DNA of 64,000 nucleotides. Source: CAYZTD01 sp964638155. GTDB lineage: Archaea > Thermoplasmatota > E2 > DHVEG-1. Under the pieces are notes generated by a model. The model did not search any database. It saw only the letters and a program-made list of their open reading frames with translations, and was not told where the DNA came from. The stretch's first letter is position 1; each line of letters starts with the position of its first letter. This document shows, piece after piece, positions 36,733-45,276 of this stretch. Location of the stretch: contig CAZWYI010000004.1 in the NCBI GenBank assembly GCA_964638155.1, positions 1 through 64,000 of the forward strand. Direction: 5' to 3'. Both the position numbers and the translations under genes were made by a program.

Positions 36733-36926
36733 TGATTTACTGGTATTTTTTTTATTTTTTATTTAACCACTTCTCCGTTTAGAATTCATTTTAATAAATT
36801 TTTTTGATAAAACAGTGATAAAATTTTTAGATTCATTTTTTTTGTTTTATCCCATCTTTTTAGAGGAATAAATAGTTTAACTAAATTTAATGTTTTTCGC
36901 TAATTTTAGATTATTTTCTTTTTCTC

Positions 36927-36956
36927 TGAGGAATATTGTTCTATAAAGTTTAAATA
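36927..36956 (+). promoter_or_regulatory. Regulon element copy 1 plus TATA box
   Basis: Exact match to TGAGGAATATTGTWCTATAA (36927-36946, W=T), followed by GTTTAAATA as TATA box. It drives the C13-like peptidase gene, whose ATG is 81 bases from the start of the element. Confidence 0.85.
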
Positions 36957-37007
36957 GTTAAGCCATTAATATATTTTTTAGAAAATAAAAAAGGAATGTT
37001 TGATAAA

Positions 37008-38957
37008 ATGAAAAGTAAAATAATTACGATATTTGTGATGATGCTAATGATTACAACAATTTTTGTAAGTTTTCCAACAGTAACTGCAGATAGCACGATA
37101 GTTCTTGAAAATACTAATGATCAAGCTGATAATCCAAAACAAATTGATAAAGGTTGTATTCTTGCTCAGACTATTACAATTCCTGATGATGTTGATTCTC
37201 TTATAAGGGTTGAGTTTATCTTTGATAGGATTTATAGTGAAAACGATGGTGATATTGTATTTGGGGGTATTATTGAGGGGAACCCTCCTGCTGACCCTGA
37301 TACTATGTGGGATGCCGTATGGCCAAAGATTTTTAGTGATATAGAGAATCATGCAGATGAGTGGATTTCTTTTTCATTTGGAGGGGAGCTTGATGTTGAT
37401 GCAGGGGATACATATACTTTGTTAATACTTAACCTTAATATTGATCTTTTAGGATCTCATGTTTCAAATGATGTTTCAAATTCAAATATTGGAGATATGA
37501 AATATTGGAATGGCGACGGATGGTCAGATGAATCCCAATATGATTTACGTTTTAAGTTATATGGCGAATATGATGAAGAACCACCAGAGTATTTTGATTT
37601 AACTTATGATATTGAAGGTGAAGGTACAGTAGACTTAAATCCACCTGGTGGAAGATATGAAGAAGGAACTGAAGTCACATTAACAGCAAGTCCATCAGAA
37701 GGTTGGAGTTTTTCAGGATGGACAGGAGATATTTTTGATAATAGAAATCCTACTACAATTATTATGAATTCCGATATACATACAACCGCACATTTCGAAG
37801 AAGAACAAACTGAAGAACTAAATGTAGATGCAGGTGGAATGGGTAATGGATACTATGTAGGTGAAATAGACAAGCCTATTCAATTTACCGGTTCTGTTGA
37901 AGGTGGAGTTGGGCCTTATACTTGGTCATGGGATTTCGATGATGGAAAAAGTAGTTCAGTTCAAAATCCTTCTCACACTTATAAAAAGGTCGCTGGTAAA
38001 GATCAAAAATGGCTTTATACTGTTACCCTAACTGTTAGAGACTCTAAGGGAAATACAGATTCTGATGAAGCTAAAGTAGCTATTGCAGAAGGATATAAAA
38101 ATAAATATGCGCTAATAATCAGAGGACCACCAGATTCTTGGGGCAATGGCCTAGATGATGCATATCTAAGTCATTCATTTGATAATATGAAGAGTGTTCT
38201 TTATAGCAAAGGTTTCGAAATAATTGCATATAATCAACCATTAAAAAGTGATTTTAATCAAGCTTGTCTATCTTTAAAAGATGATGTAGAAAAGAATGAC
38301 CTACTTGTAGTAGTAATGATGGGTCACGGAGTAAAAGATGGAGGGCATAAATTCTATCTAAATGATTATCAATATGAATCAGAGAGATTTTTAAATGATG
38401 AGGAATTACCTAACTACTTAAATGGGATTAAATGTCGTCAGCTGGTAGTAATGTTTAGTTGCTACAGTGGCGGATTTGTTGATGACTTATCAAAAAACTC
38501 AAATGATTTAAAAAGGATTGTTTTAACATCATCAAAATCTGATGAAATGACTTATGCAGGTTATAAAATGGATTGGTTAGGAAACCTAATGCTAGGCTTT
38601 CTAAATGATAACGCAGCTGATTATGATGGTAATAGCATAGTAACTATAGAAGAATCATTCAGATATGCAACAAATAGTCTTTCAGGATCCAATTCAAATA
38701 ATATGCATCCATTACTAGATGATAACGGGGATGGAGAAGGCCACAGTATCGACGATAATCTCTATTATACAGTGCCAATTCCAGGAGAAGATGGTTTTTA
38801 TGCTACAACATCAACATTGGATAGTGCATTAGCAATTCCAGGGTCAAAACAAAAAACAATAGAATACCCGCTGATTAGCAGATTTCTTTCACGCTTTCCT
38901 TTAATACAACAATTATTACACAGTTTTAAAAACCAACTTTTCCCAATTTTTCAATAA
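37008..38957 (+). CDS. Secreted caspase-fold (C13-like) peptidase with InlB-repeat and PKD domains
   Basis: A 649-residue exported protein. Order: signal peptide (1-27); beta-rich region (30-190); InlB B-like repeat (about 196-266, SPSEGWSFSGWTGDIF); PKD domain (about 270-360, WSWDFDDGKSSSVQNPSHTY); caspase-fold peptidase with His440 in VVVMMGHGVKDG and Cys485 in VMFSCYSGGF (legumain/C13-like); and the hydrophobic tail YPLISRFLSRFPLIQQLLHS. ATG 37008 follows TTGAT and is preferred to 36996. First gene of the regulon cluster. Specificity cannot be read from the sequence. Confidence 0.75.
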   Translation: MKSKIITIFVMMLMITTIFVSFPTVTADSTIVLENTNDQADNPKQIDKGCILAQTITIPDDVDSLIRVEFIFDRIYSENDGDIVFGGIIEGNPPADPDTMWDAVWPKIFSDIENHADEWISFSFGGELDVDAGDTYTLLILNLNIDLLGSHVSNDVSNSNIGDMKYWNGDGWSDESQYDLRFKLYGEYDEEPPEYFDLTYDIEGEGTVDLNPPGGRYEEGTEVTLTASPSEGWSFSGWTGDIFDNRNPTTIIMNSDIHTTAHFEEEQTEELNVDAGGMGNGYYVGEIDKPIQFTGSVEGGVGPYTWSWDFDDGKSSSVQNPSHTYKKVAGKDQKWLYTVTLTVRDSKGNTDSDEAKVAIAEGYKNKYALIIRGPPDSWGNGLDDAYLSHSFDNMKSVLYSKGFEIIAYNQPLKSDFNQACLSLKDDVEKNDLLVVVMMGHGVKDGGHKFYLNDYQYESERFLNDEELPNYLNGIKCRQLVVMFSCYSGGFVDDLSKNSNDLKRIVLTSSKSDEMTYAGYKMDWLGNLMLGFLNDNAADYDGNSIVTIEESFRYATNSLSGSNSNNMHPLLDDNGDGEGHSIDDNLYYTVPIPGEDGFYATTSTLDSALAIPGSKQKTIEYPLISRFLSRFPLIQQLLHSFKNQLFPIFQ

Positions 38958-39033
38958 AATACAATTTTACATAAAAAATGTTATGCATATGCCGTAACCT
39001 TAAAATTTTATTATTTTTTCTTTTTAAAATTAT

Positions 39034-39960
39034 ATGAAATGCTATTTTTGTAAAAGTAAAAACGTTGTAAAAAATGGTTTTAGAAAAAACAAATATAGTA
39101 AAAAACAAAAATATTACTGTAAAACTTGCAGTAGATGTTTTACTGATAGATCAAATTTTTATGATAACAAAATGTATAATGCAAGAATTGTTTATACAGC
39201 CTTGAATAGATATAATCTTGGTTTTAGCTTAGGCAAGGTATCCTGTTTTATTAATAAAAAATTCAAGGTTAAAACAAATAAGAGTACAATTTATTCCTGG
39301 ATTCTTGAATATAAAAAACTATGTCCAATTGAAAAATATCGGGAAAAAATTGTTGAAGGGAAAAAAAATTTGATTTTTAAAAAGCGTTTCAATCACATCA
39401 ATCTTAATTATGAATACATGCTTCATAATTTAAAACTGAAATTGTTTGTTGAAAACAAATATTTTTGTCTTTATAGTTTTTTAAAAAGACTTGAAAAGGG
39501 GTGTCCTAATGTTTTTTTTGAAATAGGAAAAAGGTGTTCAAACCCTACTTTTAAAATTAATGTAGAAACATCTAATAAGAAAAACTATGCGTGTAGAGCT
39601 GCAGCTTTTTCAATAAAAGCAGCAAAAGAAAATATTGATAGGCATAGTTTTGTTGAAAATTTTATGTTGATAAATGATAAATCTACTGTTGCCTGCGAGG
39701 TACCTGTATGGTACTATGATAAAAAAATTGGTGATGGTGTGACAGGTCACATTGATATAATTCAGATTAGAAACAATACTTTGTATATCCTTGATTATAA
39801 GCCAAATGCTAAAAGTGATAAAAAAGCAGCTGGTCAGCTTTATCATTATGCAAAAGCTCTGTCATATAGGGCAAGGCTATCTATTGATAAAATTGTTTGT
39901 GCTTGGTTTGATAAAGATATTTACTTTGAGTTTCATCCAAATAACATTGATTTAAAATAG
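39034..39960 (+). CDS. Zinc-ribbon/HTH protein fused to RecB/Cas4-like PD-(D/E)XK nuclease
   Basis: A 308-residue protein with an unusual fusion. Residues 1-35 form a four-Cys zinc ribbon (C3, C6, C29, C32) like that of IS1-type InsA and other transposase N termini, followed by a helical HTH-like part (about 50-100). Residues about 205-300 carry a PD-(D/E)XK core: Glu222, Asp241 in TGHIDIIQI, Asp254 and Lys256 in YILDYKPN, and the RecB-type QxxxY motif Gln268-Tyr272 (QLYHYA). It is probably a sequence-directed DNA nuclease; system unknown. It has no regulon element. A degenerate repeat tract follows it. Confidence 0.7.
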   Translation: MKCYFCKSKNVVKNGFRKNKYSKKQKYYCKTCSRCFTDRSNFYDNKMYNARIVYTALNRYNLGFSLGKVSCFINKKFKVKTNKSTIYSWILEYKKLCPIEKYREKIVEGKKNLIFKKRFNHINLNYEYMLHNLKLKLFVENKYFCLYSFLKRLEKGCPNVFFEIGKRCSNPTFKINVETSNKKNYACRAAAFSIKAAKENIDRHSFVENFMLINDKSTVACEVPVWYYDKKIGDGVTGHIDIIQIRNNTLYILDYKPNAKSDKKAAGQLYHYAKALSYRARLSIDKIVCAWFDKDIYFEFHPNNIDLK

Positions 39961-40059
39961 TATAATTATTATTAAAATATTAAATTACAAATACATTTAA
40001 CATGACAATTACAAAAAATGTATTTTAAATATTGATTTTAAAAAGGGTGAACTTGAATT

Positions 40060-40255
40060 AACTTAAATCATTTTTAGTTTTGACCTGTTTTTTTTGTTTT
40101 ATATGTAGAGTTTTGTACAGGTTTTTATCTGTCGAGTTTTATACAGGTTTTTATCAGCCGGGTTTTGAACGAAGGTTAATATATTAGGTGTTTTTGTCTG
40201 ATGGGTTTTGTACGGAGTTGAAAATGGTTTTATCATTTGGTTTTTGTACCGTATA
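40060..40255. repeat. Degenerate 26-base tandem repeat tract
   Basis: At least five imperfect units ending in GTTTTGTAC or a close variant: 40096-40118, 40119-40144, 40145-40170, 40171-40213 and 40214-40249, with a possible earlier one ending near 40083. Unit lengths are 23, 26, 26, 43 and 36. The core reads roughly GGTTTTTATCTGNCGAG before that end. The + strand is strongly G/T rich. This is part of the 39961-40592 intergenic stretch, which otherwise holds no supported gene. Confidence 0.6.
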
Positions 40256-40400
40256 TTTCTTCTGTTGAAGTGAGAGTGTTGCAGGAAGGTTGTTCAGTTG
40301 GATAATGGATAGGGGTGGATTGTTTTTAACTTTTCTTCTGTTGAAGCGGGTTGTTGCCGTCAGGTTTTTCAATTGGGAAATATACAGGGTTGGTTTGGTC
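40256..40400. repeat. Two degenerate copies of a 76-base repeat
   Basis: Copies start at 40256 and 40332 with TTTCTTCTGTTGAAG and stay alignable for about 65-70 bases with many changes. They directly follow the 26-base units. On the - strand they give similar peptides (QLKNLTATTRFNRRK and QLNNLPATLSLQQKK), which may only reflect the DNA repeat. Confidence 0.5.
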
Positions 40401-40518
40401 TTAATATTTGTATTTATTTGTATTTTATTGAAGATGGTGAAAGGAAGGTATGATCCCAAATAAATTTTTTTCAGTCATATGCCCACTTATTAACTACACT
40501 CATACCTTTATCTTTCCA

Positions 40519-40548
40519 TGAGGAATATTGTACTATAAGGTATTTATA
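40519..40548 (+). promoter_or_regulatory. Regulon element copy 2 plus TATA box
   Basis: Exact match to the 20-base element (40519-40538, W=A), followed by TATTTATATG as TATA box. ATG 40593 is 74 bases from its start. This spacing rules out the in-frame ATG at 40548, which lies at the TATA box. Confidence 0.85.
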
Positions 40549-40592
40549 TGATGATAACAAATGTATATATATATCTAAAAGGTGATAAAAAT

Positions 40593-41093
40593 ATGAATAG
40601 AAGTTCGAATAGAAATATGAAAATCTTAATCGCAGGCTTTTTTGTTGCATCAATGGTTTTAAGCAGTTTTCTATCAGTCGGCGCAGTTAACATAAACCAA
40701 GAAAAAACTGAAGACCCAGAACCAATGTCTGGAGGTTCTGTTACGATTATAGTTAAAGATAAAAATAGTGATCCGTATCCAGATGTTTATATACAGTTAA
40801 AAGATAATGATGTCCCTCTACGTTTTCCTAAGGGCAGAGGCCGGACTGGTAATGATGGAACAGTTACTTTTTACAATTTACCCTCTCCTCAGTCCAGTAC
40901 TGGAAAATTTGATGTGTATTGGAAGGTCGATCAATATAATCATGGTTATGAACGAGATTTTGTAGCTCCAGGAGAAACAGAAACTTTAGAACTTAGCTTT
41001 AAATATCAAAAATCAAAAAATCTAAACCTACAAAGATTACCAATCATTTCAAACATATTTAGGTTACTAAACCTAAATTTCTTTAATTTATAA
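40593..41093 (+). CDS. Small secreted Ig-like (carboxypeptidase-regulatory-like) protein with tail
   Basis: A 166-residue protein: signal peptide (ILIAGFFVASMVLSSFLSVG), one beta-sandwich domain (SVTIIVKDKNSDPYPDVYIQ at its start, then a GKFDVYWKV strand) like the carboxypeptidase regulatory or CNA-B fold, and the tail LPIISNIFRLLNLNFFNL after KSKN. The last part is nearly identical at DNA level to the next gene's end. GGTGAT precedes ATG 40593. No enzyme motif; probably a surface or adhesion component. Confidence 0.65.
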   Translation: MNRSSNRNMKILIAGFFVASMVLSSFLSVGAVNINQEKTEDPEPMSGGSVTIIVKDKNSDPYPDVYIQLKDNDVPLRFPKGRGRTGNDGTVTFYNLPSPQSSTGKFDVYWKVDQYNHGYERDFVAPGETETLELSFKYQKSKNLNLQRLPIISNIFRLLNLNFFNL

Positions 41094-41094
41094 T

Positions 41095-41116
41095 AAAAAT
41101 AGTTCTTTCTATTTTT
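41095..41116 (+). terminator. Stem-loop with T-run
   Basis: AAAAATAG (41095-41102) pairs with CTATTTTT (41109-41116) around TTCTTT, with T-rich sequence after it, just past the stop codon of the Ig-like gene. Confidence 0.6.
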
Positions 41117-41212
41117 TTATTTATCTTTTTTTGATTTTTTTTTTATTGTATATCTAATTTTTTGATAGCACCTTCATTTATTTTTTTTAGTGCATAGTGT
41201 ATACTATTTCCA

Positions 41213-41242
41213 TGAGGAATATTGTTCTATAAAGTTTATATA
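41213..41242 (+). promoter_or_regulatory. Regulon element copy 3 plus TATA box
   Basis: Exact match (41213-41232, W=T), then GTTTATATA. It drives the gene starting at 41294, 81 bases from the element start. Lies within direct repeat copy A. Confidence 0.88.
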
Positions 41243-41293
41243 CCTAAATATTAATATAAAATACATAGTATAAAAATGGAATGTGATGTAAAA

Positions 41294-42259
41294 ATGAACA
41301 AGAAATTGATGCTGTTTGGTGTTTTCCTTGCAGCTAGCATAATGTTTTTGATGCCGTGTATAAACGCAGTAAATTTAGAATCAATTAATATAACTCAGGA
41401 ATCTATCATGACTTCTAACAATGTTGATGAGGTCGAGTATAATATTGGAACTGTAGAAATCTATGGGGGCATAGGGGATCATGTAATAATAACTGGTTCA
41501 CCTGATAAGACTTTTGATTTAGGTAGAGATGGCGGAAATATAAAGATTAAGGCTACAATAAAATTTGATGTGTGGGGGTTAGGAAATGAAGGTTATGCAG
41601 CAATTAAAAATTACTGGTCTTGGGACACATATGCTGATGATTCAGAAGAAGGTACCCGCACAGTAACATTAGAACATACTTTTGAAAATTTAAAAGAAGG
41701 TGATTGTATATTTCTTAAACTATATGGTAAATATACTGATGTTTTTATTGAAGAAGACGATTGGGTTAGTGTTAGAGTTTCTGTTAAAAAACACCCAAAC
41801 AAATCAAAACTTATGATAACTGGGTATGAAACTGCTCCTGCTGATCCAAACGAAGATGTTACTGCTGAGTTCAGAGTCAATAATATTGCACCGGGAGGTA
41901 GTCCTTCGACTTTACATTGGAAAATATGTGAATTTGGTGGAGCTTTTTTTGATAGTGATAACGGATACAATGATTGGGAGATAAATGTACAGGAAGGAGA
42001 AAACGGATATCTAGACGGTGGTACATTAGTTAAGTTGAAATGGACTATACCTGCTGATTTTGAAAAAGGAGAGACTATAAATGGTTATCTTAAGTTTGAA
42101 AATCTTGACTATCCTTATGATGGAGTATCTCCTCATTATGTAAAGGCAAATTTTCGTTTCAAACGTCATCAGGGCGAATCAAAGATAAACATTTTGGATT
42201 TTTCCCAATTTTCAAACATATTTAGGTTACTAAACCTAAATTTCTTTAATTTAAAATAA
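41294..42259 (+). CDS. Secreted beta-sandwich protein with C-terminal tail
   Basis: A 321-residue exported protein of no family I recognise. A signal peptide (LMLFGVFLAASIMFLMPCIN) is followed by two beta-rich regions (about 45-170 and 170-290), the second with NKSKLMITGYETAPADPNED, resembling Ig-like domains. The tail FSQFSNIFRLLNLNFFNLK is almost identical to that of the preceding gene. I prefer ATG 41294 over 41276 because GTGATG precedes it, matching sister genes. Probably a surface protein. Confidence 0.6.
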   Translation: MNKKLMLFGVFLAASIMFLMPCINAVNLESINITQESIMTSNNVDEVEYNIGTVEIYGGIGDHVIITGSPDKTFDLGRDGGNIKIKATIKFDVWGLGNEGYAAIKNYWSWDTYADDSEEGTRTVTLEHTFENLKEGDCIFLKLYGKYTDVFIEEDDWVSVRVSVKKHPNKSKLMITGYETAPADPNEDVTAEFRVNNIAPGGSPSTLHWKICEFGGAFFDSDNGYNDWEINVQEGENGYLDGGTLVKLKWTIPADFEKGETINGYLKFENLDYPYDGVSPHYVKANFRFKRHQGESKINILDFSQFSNIFRLLNLNFFNLK

Positions 42260-42279
42260 AAATAGTTCTTTCTATTTTT
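42258..42279 (+). terminator. Stem-loop with T-run
   Basis: AAAAATAG (42258-42265) pairs with CTATTTTT (42272-42279) around TTCTTT, after the stop codon; same as in repeat copy A. Confidence 0.6.
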
Positions 42280-42374
42280 TTATTTATCTTTTTTTGATTT
42301 TTTTTTATTGTATATTTAATTTTTTGATAGCATTTTCATTTATTTTTTTTAGTGCATAGTGTGTACTATTTTCA

Positions 42375-42404
42375 TGAGGAATATTGTTCTATAAACTTTA
42401 TATA
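42375..42404 (+). promoter_or_regulatory. Regulon element copy 4 plus TATA box
   Basis: Exact match (42375-42394, W=T), then CTTTATATA. It drives the gene at 42457, 82 bases from the element start. Confidence 0.88.
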
Positions 42405-42456
42405 CCTAAAATATTAATATACGTATTATAAAATAAAAATGGAATGTGATGTAAAA

Positions 42457-43833
42457 ATGAATAAGAAGAATAAATGTATAATGATTTTAACTATCCTTCT
42501 GTCATTGATGATGGTTGGTAACACTGTTGTTGCAATTAATGTTGAAAAGGATAAAGACGTATATAATAACGATATAAAAAGCAATGTTAACCCTGGTGAA
42601 AACACATTTTTCATGGAAATTCCAAATGATGGAAAATTTGAAGGTACACCTGCAGTATGGGCAATGACATCTGAAACGAATGGTTATAATTATGAGGATA
42701 CAGGAAAAAAAATCGATTGGGCTGCAAATGGATTTGATGGTATTTATTCACATTTTAGAACTGATCAGGATTTATCTGATGATACACCTGATGAGGGTGC
42801 TTGGTGTGTAGCTGCTGCCCAAGAAGGCCCCTTTAACCCATTTGCCGGAGACGAGGTATTTGAAGGTTGGGTAAAAATTAGGTGCCCAGTTTATGTTCCT
42901 GAGTATTATACAGAATTAGAGGGTTTTGAAATAACAGATGCAAAACTTAGTTTTGACTATAGATTTGGAACTGATGATTTTACAGTAAAAAATAAAGATG
43001 AATATGTCAATTTTATTCCCTCTGTAGAAGATGTTCATGGTAATAATCGAAAAGATTTTTTGTTTAATAAAAAATGGAGTCCTGATACATTCTATGTTAA
43101 TAGTAAAGATTGGATTTATGATCCTAATCCTAACGATGCAGATTGTTATAATGATAAAGAGATAAGTACTTTGGAAGATGGCACTTCACTTGCAAGCTGG
43201 CTTAATGATTACTCTTATCTATCTGTTTTTCAACTTGAGTTTATGGTAGACGTTAAATTGATTGGTGAGTCTAGTTTAGGGTTAGAAAGATTTAAGTTTT
43301 GGCTGGATGATGTAAAAATTAAATGTAAATTTACCGCTGATCCATGTATGCGGCTCTCGAAAAACAAAATTAAAGTTACGAGAGGAACTCATGATGTTGG
43401 AGACACAATTAGTAGAACTGTTAAAGTTATAAATGACGGTTACGGTTCTTTTCAATGGAATATTCCATCTATAGACTATCTCGGCGAGGGATTAAGTCCC
43501 TATAATTTAAAAGTTAATGGGTTTTTATCAGAAAATTATCAATCAGGCTCTATTAATGGTTTTTGCGAGGGCCATGAAGATAGTTGCCCTCTTGATATAA
43601 GTTATACTATAGGCAGCCCAAATATGGTTCATAAGTGGGAAATAGAGGTATATTCTACTACGACAGATCAGACAGAAACATTGAAGGTGATTATTGAAAC
43701 TCCAATTAAAGCAAAATCCCAATCAATCTCAAATAGTAATCTATTTCTCCAGAGAATCCTATCTTTAGGCCAATTCTCTTTTCTTTCAGAGATACTAAAT
43801 AGGCCTTTATTTAGCAATCTTGAAATAAAATAG
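42457..43833 (+). CDS. Secreted protein of unknown function with C-terminal tail
   Basis: A 458-residue exported protein. A signal peptide (MILTILLSLMMVGNTVVAIN) precedes a large beta-rich domain (about 40-300) with many aromatic and acidic residues (KIDWAANGFDGIYSHFRTDQ), perhaps a jelly-roll. A smaller domain (about 305-420) has SRTVKVINDGYGSFQWNIPS, similar in style to BACON/Ig-like repeats. The end FLSEILNRPLFSNLEIK is a looser form of the shared tail. ATG 42457 follows GTGATG. I do not recognise an active site. Confidence 0.6.
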   Translation: MNKKNKCIMILTILLSLMMVGNTVVAINVEKDKDVYNNDIKSNVNPGENTFFMEIPNDGKFEGTPAVWAMTSETNGYNYEDTGKKIDWAANGFDGIYSHFRTDQDLSDDTPDEGAWCVAAAQEGPFNPFAGDEVFEGWVKIRCPVYVPEYYTELEGFEITDAKLSFDYRFGTDDFTVKNKDEYVNFIPSVEDVHGNNRKDFLFNKKWSPDTFYVNSKDWIYDPNPNDADCYNDKEISTLEDGTSLASWLNDYSYLSVFQLEFMVDVKLIGESSLGLERFKFWLDDVKIKCKFTADPCMRLSKNKIKVTRGTHDVGDTISRTVKVINDGYGSFQWNIPSIDYLGEGLSPYNLKVNGFLSENYQSGSINGFCEGHEDSCPLDISYTIGSPNMVHKWEIEVYSTTTDQTETLKVIIETPIKAKSQSISNSNLFLQRILSLGQFSFLSEILNRPLFSNLEIK

Positions 43834-43836
43834 AAT

Positions 43837-43858
43837 AAATAGTTTAAAACTACTATTT
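43837..43858 (+). terminator. Stem-loop with T-run
   Basis: AAATAGT (43837-43843) pairs with ACTATTT (43852-43858) and is followed by a T-run, right after the stop codon of the secreted gene. Confidence 0.6.
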
Positions 43859-43937
43859 TTTTTTATTTTAAATAAAAACACATTACAACAACTATCCTAT
43901 CTAAATAAAAATTAAAAAACATATCATTGTGATAAAT

Positions 43938-45173
43938 TTGAATAAAAGACTACTACTAACCTTATTAATAGTAATTCTTCTAATATTTCCATCTATAAAC
44001 ATTGTTTTAGCAACTAATATTACAAGTAAATCAACTAATCCAAATTCTTCAGATACTGAATATAGAGCTGTGCTTTTTGCATTAGATAAGTATCATAATT
44101 GTAGAAAAATGCCTTTAAAGTGTCCTGTATCTAGTTTAAAATCTATTGAAAAAGCATTAGAAAAAGGTTCATATGATGTACATAATTTTACAGATAACAA
44201 AGCTACAGTTGATAATTTTAATAGTCAAATAGATCTACTCTCCGGTAAAGAAAACAATGTTTGGAAAGCAAGCGAAAACGATGTAACTATTTTTTATTTC
44301 TGCGGGCATGGAGATAGAAAAATAGCTAATAATCCGGTTAGAGAAGGCTCTGACGATTGTGAAGAATATTTGTGTTTTTATAAAAAGGATTATAGAGATG
44401 ATTTATTTATTGATAGAATAGTTGAAATCCCTGGGAATGTAGTAATTTTTTTAGATAACTGTTATTGTCAGGGTTTTGAAAATGATTTAAAAATGATTTA
44501 TAATGATGTAATAAATGACTCTAATAGATCAAATAATGTTGTTTTATTTACCGCTAGAGACAAAACTAGTCTTCTTTCTGAAAAGCATGATTTGGATAGA
44601 GCTATTTTTTCTTTTAATATAGTATCTGGCCTGCAGAATGATGAAAACAATGATTCTGATATAACGTTAGGTGAGTTGTTTGATACTGCCTCTTTTGATT
44701 ATTCTACAATTTTAAAAGCATATGGTGAATCAGATAGCATTAATGTAAATGTTTATCCAAAGAAAAATTCCATTGATTTTCCTTCTAATCTAAAAATAAT
44801 TAAGGGTTTTAGTAATAAAAGACCAGATGAACCTAATGTAGAAGTTAATGTTATTGATAGAACTGGTAAAATTAGTTTAGATATTGAAATAACTGATTCT
44901 GATAATGATCTTTTAGAAATCATAGTTTTTTGGGGTGATGGGAAGGCATCTGGTTGGCTTGGTCCTTATACCACGGCTTCTTCTGTAACAAAGAGTCATA
45001 GATATAGTTATTCTTTTAAGTTTGATATACTTGTTATTGTAAGAGACAGTAGTGAATCTTTTTCTACAAATTTTATTGAAGATGTTGAAGTTGAGAGTAA
45101 ACCAATGTTTTATTTATATGCTAATCATTTTAAAAAATACAATTTTTTGTATTTTTTGAAACAAATTTTTTAA
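43938..45173 (+). CDS. Secreted caspase-like (C14-type) peptidase with PKD-like domain
   Basis: A 411-residue exported protein. A signal peptide (LLLTLLIVILLIFPSINIVL) precedes a caspase-fold domain with His124 in FYFCGHGDR and Cys175 in VIFLDNCYCQGF. A PKD-like domain (about 285-375, DNDLLEIIVFWGDGKASGW) follows. The tail is short: FKKYNFLYFLKQIF after ESKP. The start is probably TTG 43938, because GTGAT (43929-43933) is the ribosome site used before ATG in sister genes. Unlike its neighbours it has no regulon element; a terminator-like hairpin lies upstream. Confidence 0.72.
   Translation: MNKRLLLTLLIVILLIFPSINIVLATNITSKSTNPNSSDTEYRAVLFALDKYHNCRKMPLKCPVSSLKSIEKALEKGSYDVHNFTDNKATVDNFNSQIDLLSGKENNVWKASENDVTIFYFCGHGDRKIANNPVREGSDDCEEYLCFYKKDYRDDLFIDRIVEIPGNVVIFLDNCYCQGFENDLKMIYNDVINDSNRSNNVVLFTARDKTSLLSEKHDLDRAIFSFNIVSGLQNDENNDSDITLGELFDTASFDYSTILKAYGESDSINVNVYPKKNSIDFPSNLKIIKGFSNKRPDEPNVEVNVIDRTGKISLDIEITDSDNDLLEIIVFWGDGKASGWLGPYTTASSVTKSHRYSYSFKFDILVIVRDSSESFSTNFIEDVEVESKPMFYLYANHFKKYNFLYFLKQIF
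45071..45101 (+). repeat. 31-base direct repeat, left copy
   Basis: Lies in the coding end of the caspase-like gene. Matches 47051-47081 at 30 of 31 positions; the two copies bracket the AbiE-like pair. Confidence 0.75.
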
Positions 45174-45276
45174 ATGCGAAAGGAAAACATTAGGAATTAG
45201 ATATTGATTTTTTATAAAAAAGGAACAAAAATATGGAAAAATTTAAATAGTTTTCAATAAATAACTTCCATTTGTT

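Larger units (their letters stand above)
41047..41305 (+). repeat. Long direct repeat, copy A
   Basis: About 259 bases nearly identical to 42209-42468. It spans the end of one secreted gene, its terminator, the regulon element, the TATA box and the first codons of the next gene. Inside the coding end, TTTAGGTT-ACTA-AACCTAAA (41058-41077) forms a perfect 8-bp hairpin. Confidence 0.85.
42209..42468 (+). repeat. Long direct repeat, copy B
   Basis: Second copy of the 41047-41305 repeat, with a few substitutions and single-base gaps. The same 8-bp hairpin occurs at 42220-42239. Confidence 0.85.

Noticed and set aside
39034..39960. Insertion-sequence transposase
   Set aside because: Only the N-terminal zinc ribbon is transposase-like; no DDE or tyrosine/serine recombinase core and no terminal repeats are visible.
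40060..40400. CRISPR array
   Set aside because: Units are degenerate, of unequal length, lack constant spacers, and no cas genes are present; the Cas4-like motif in the neighbour is not enough.
40184..40459. Leftward reading frame of 91 codons in the repeat tract
   Set aside because: It is low complexity, explained by the DNA repeats, and has no supported start or family.
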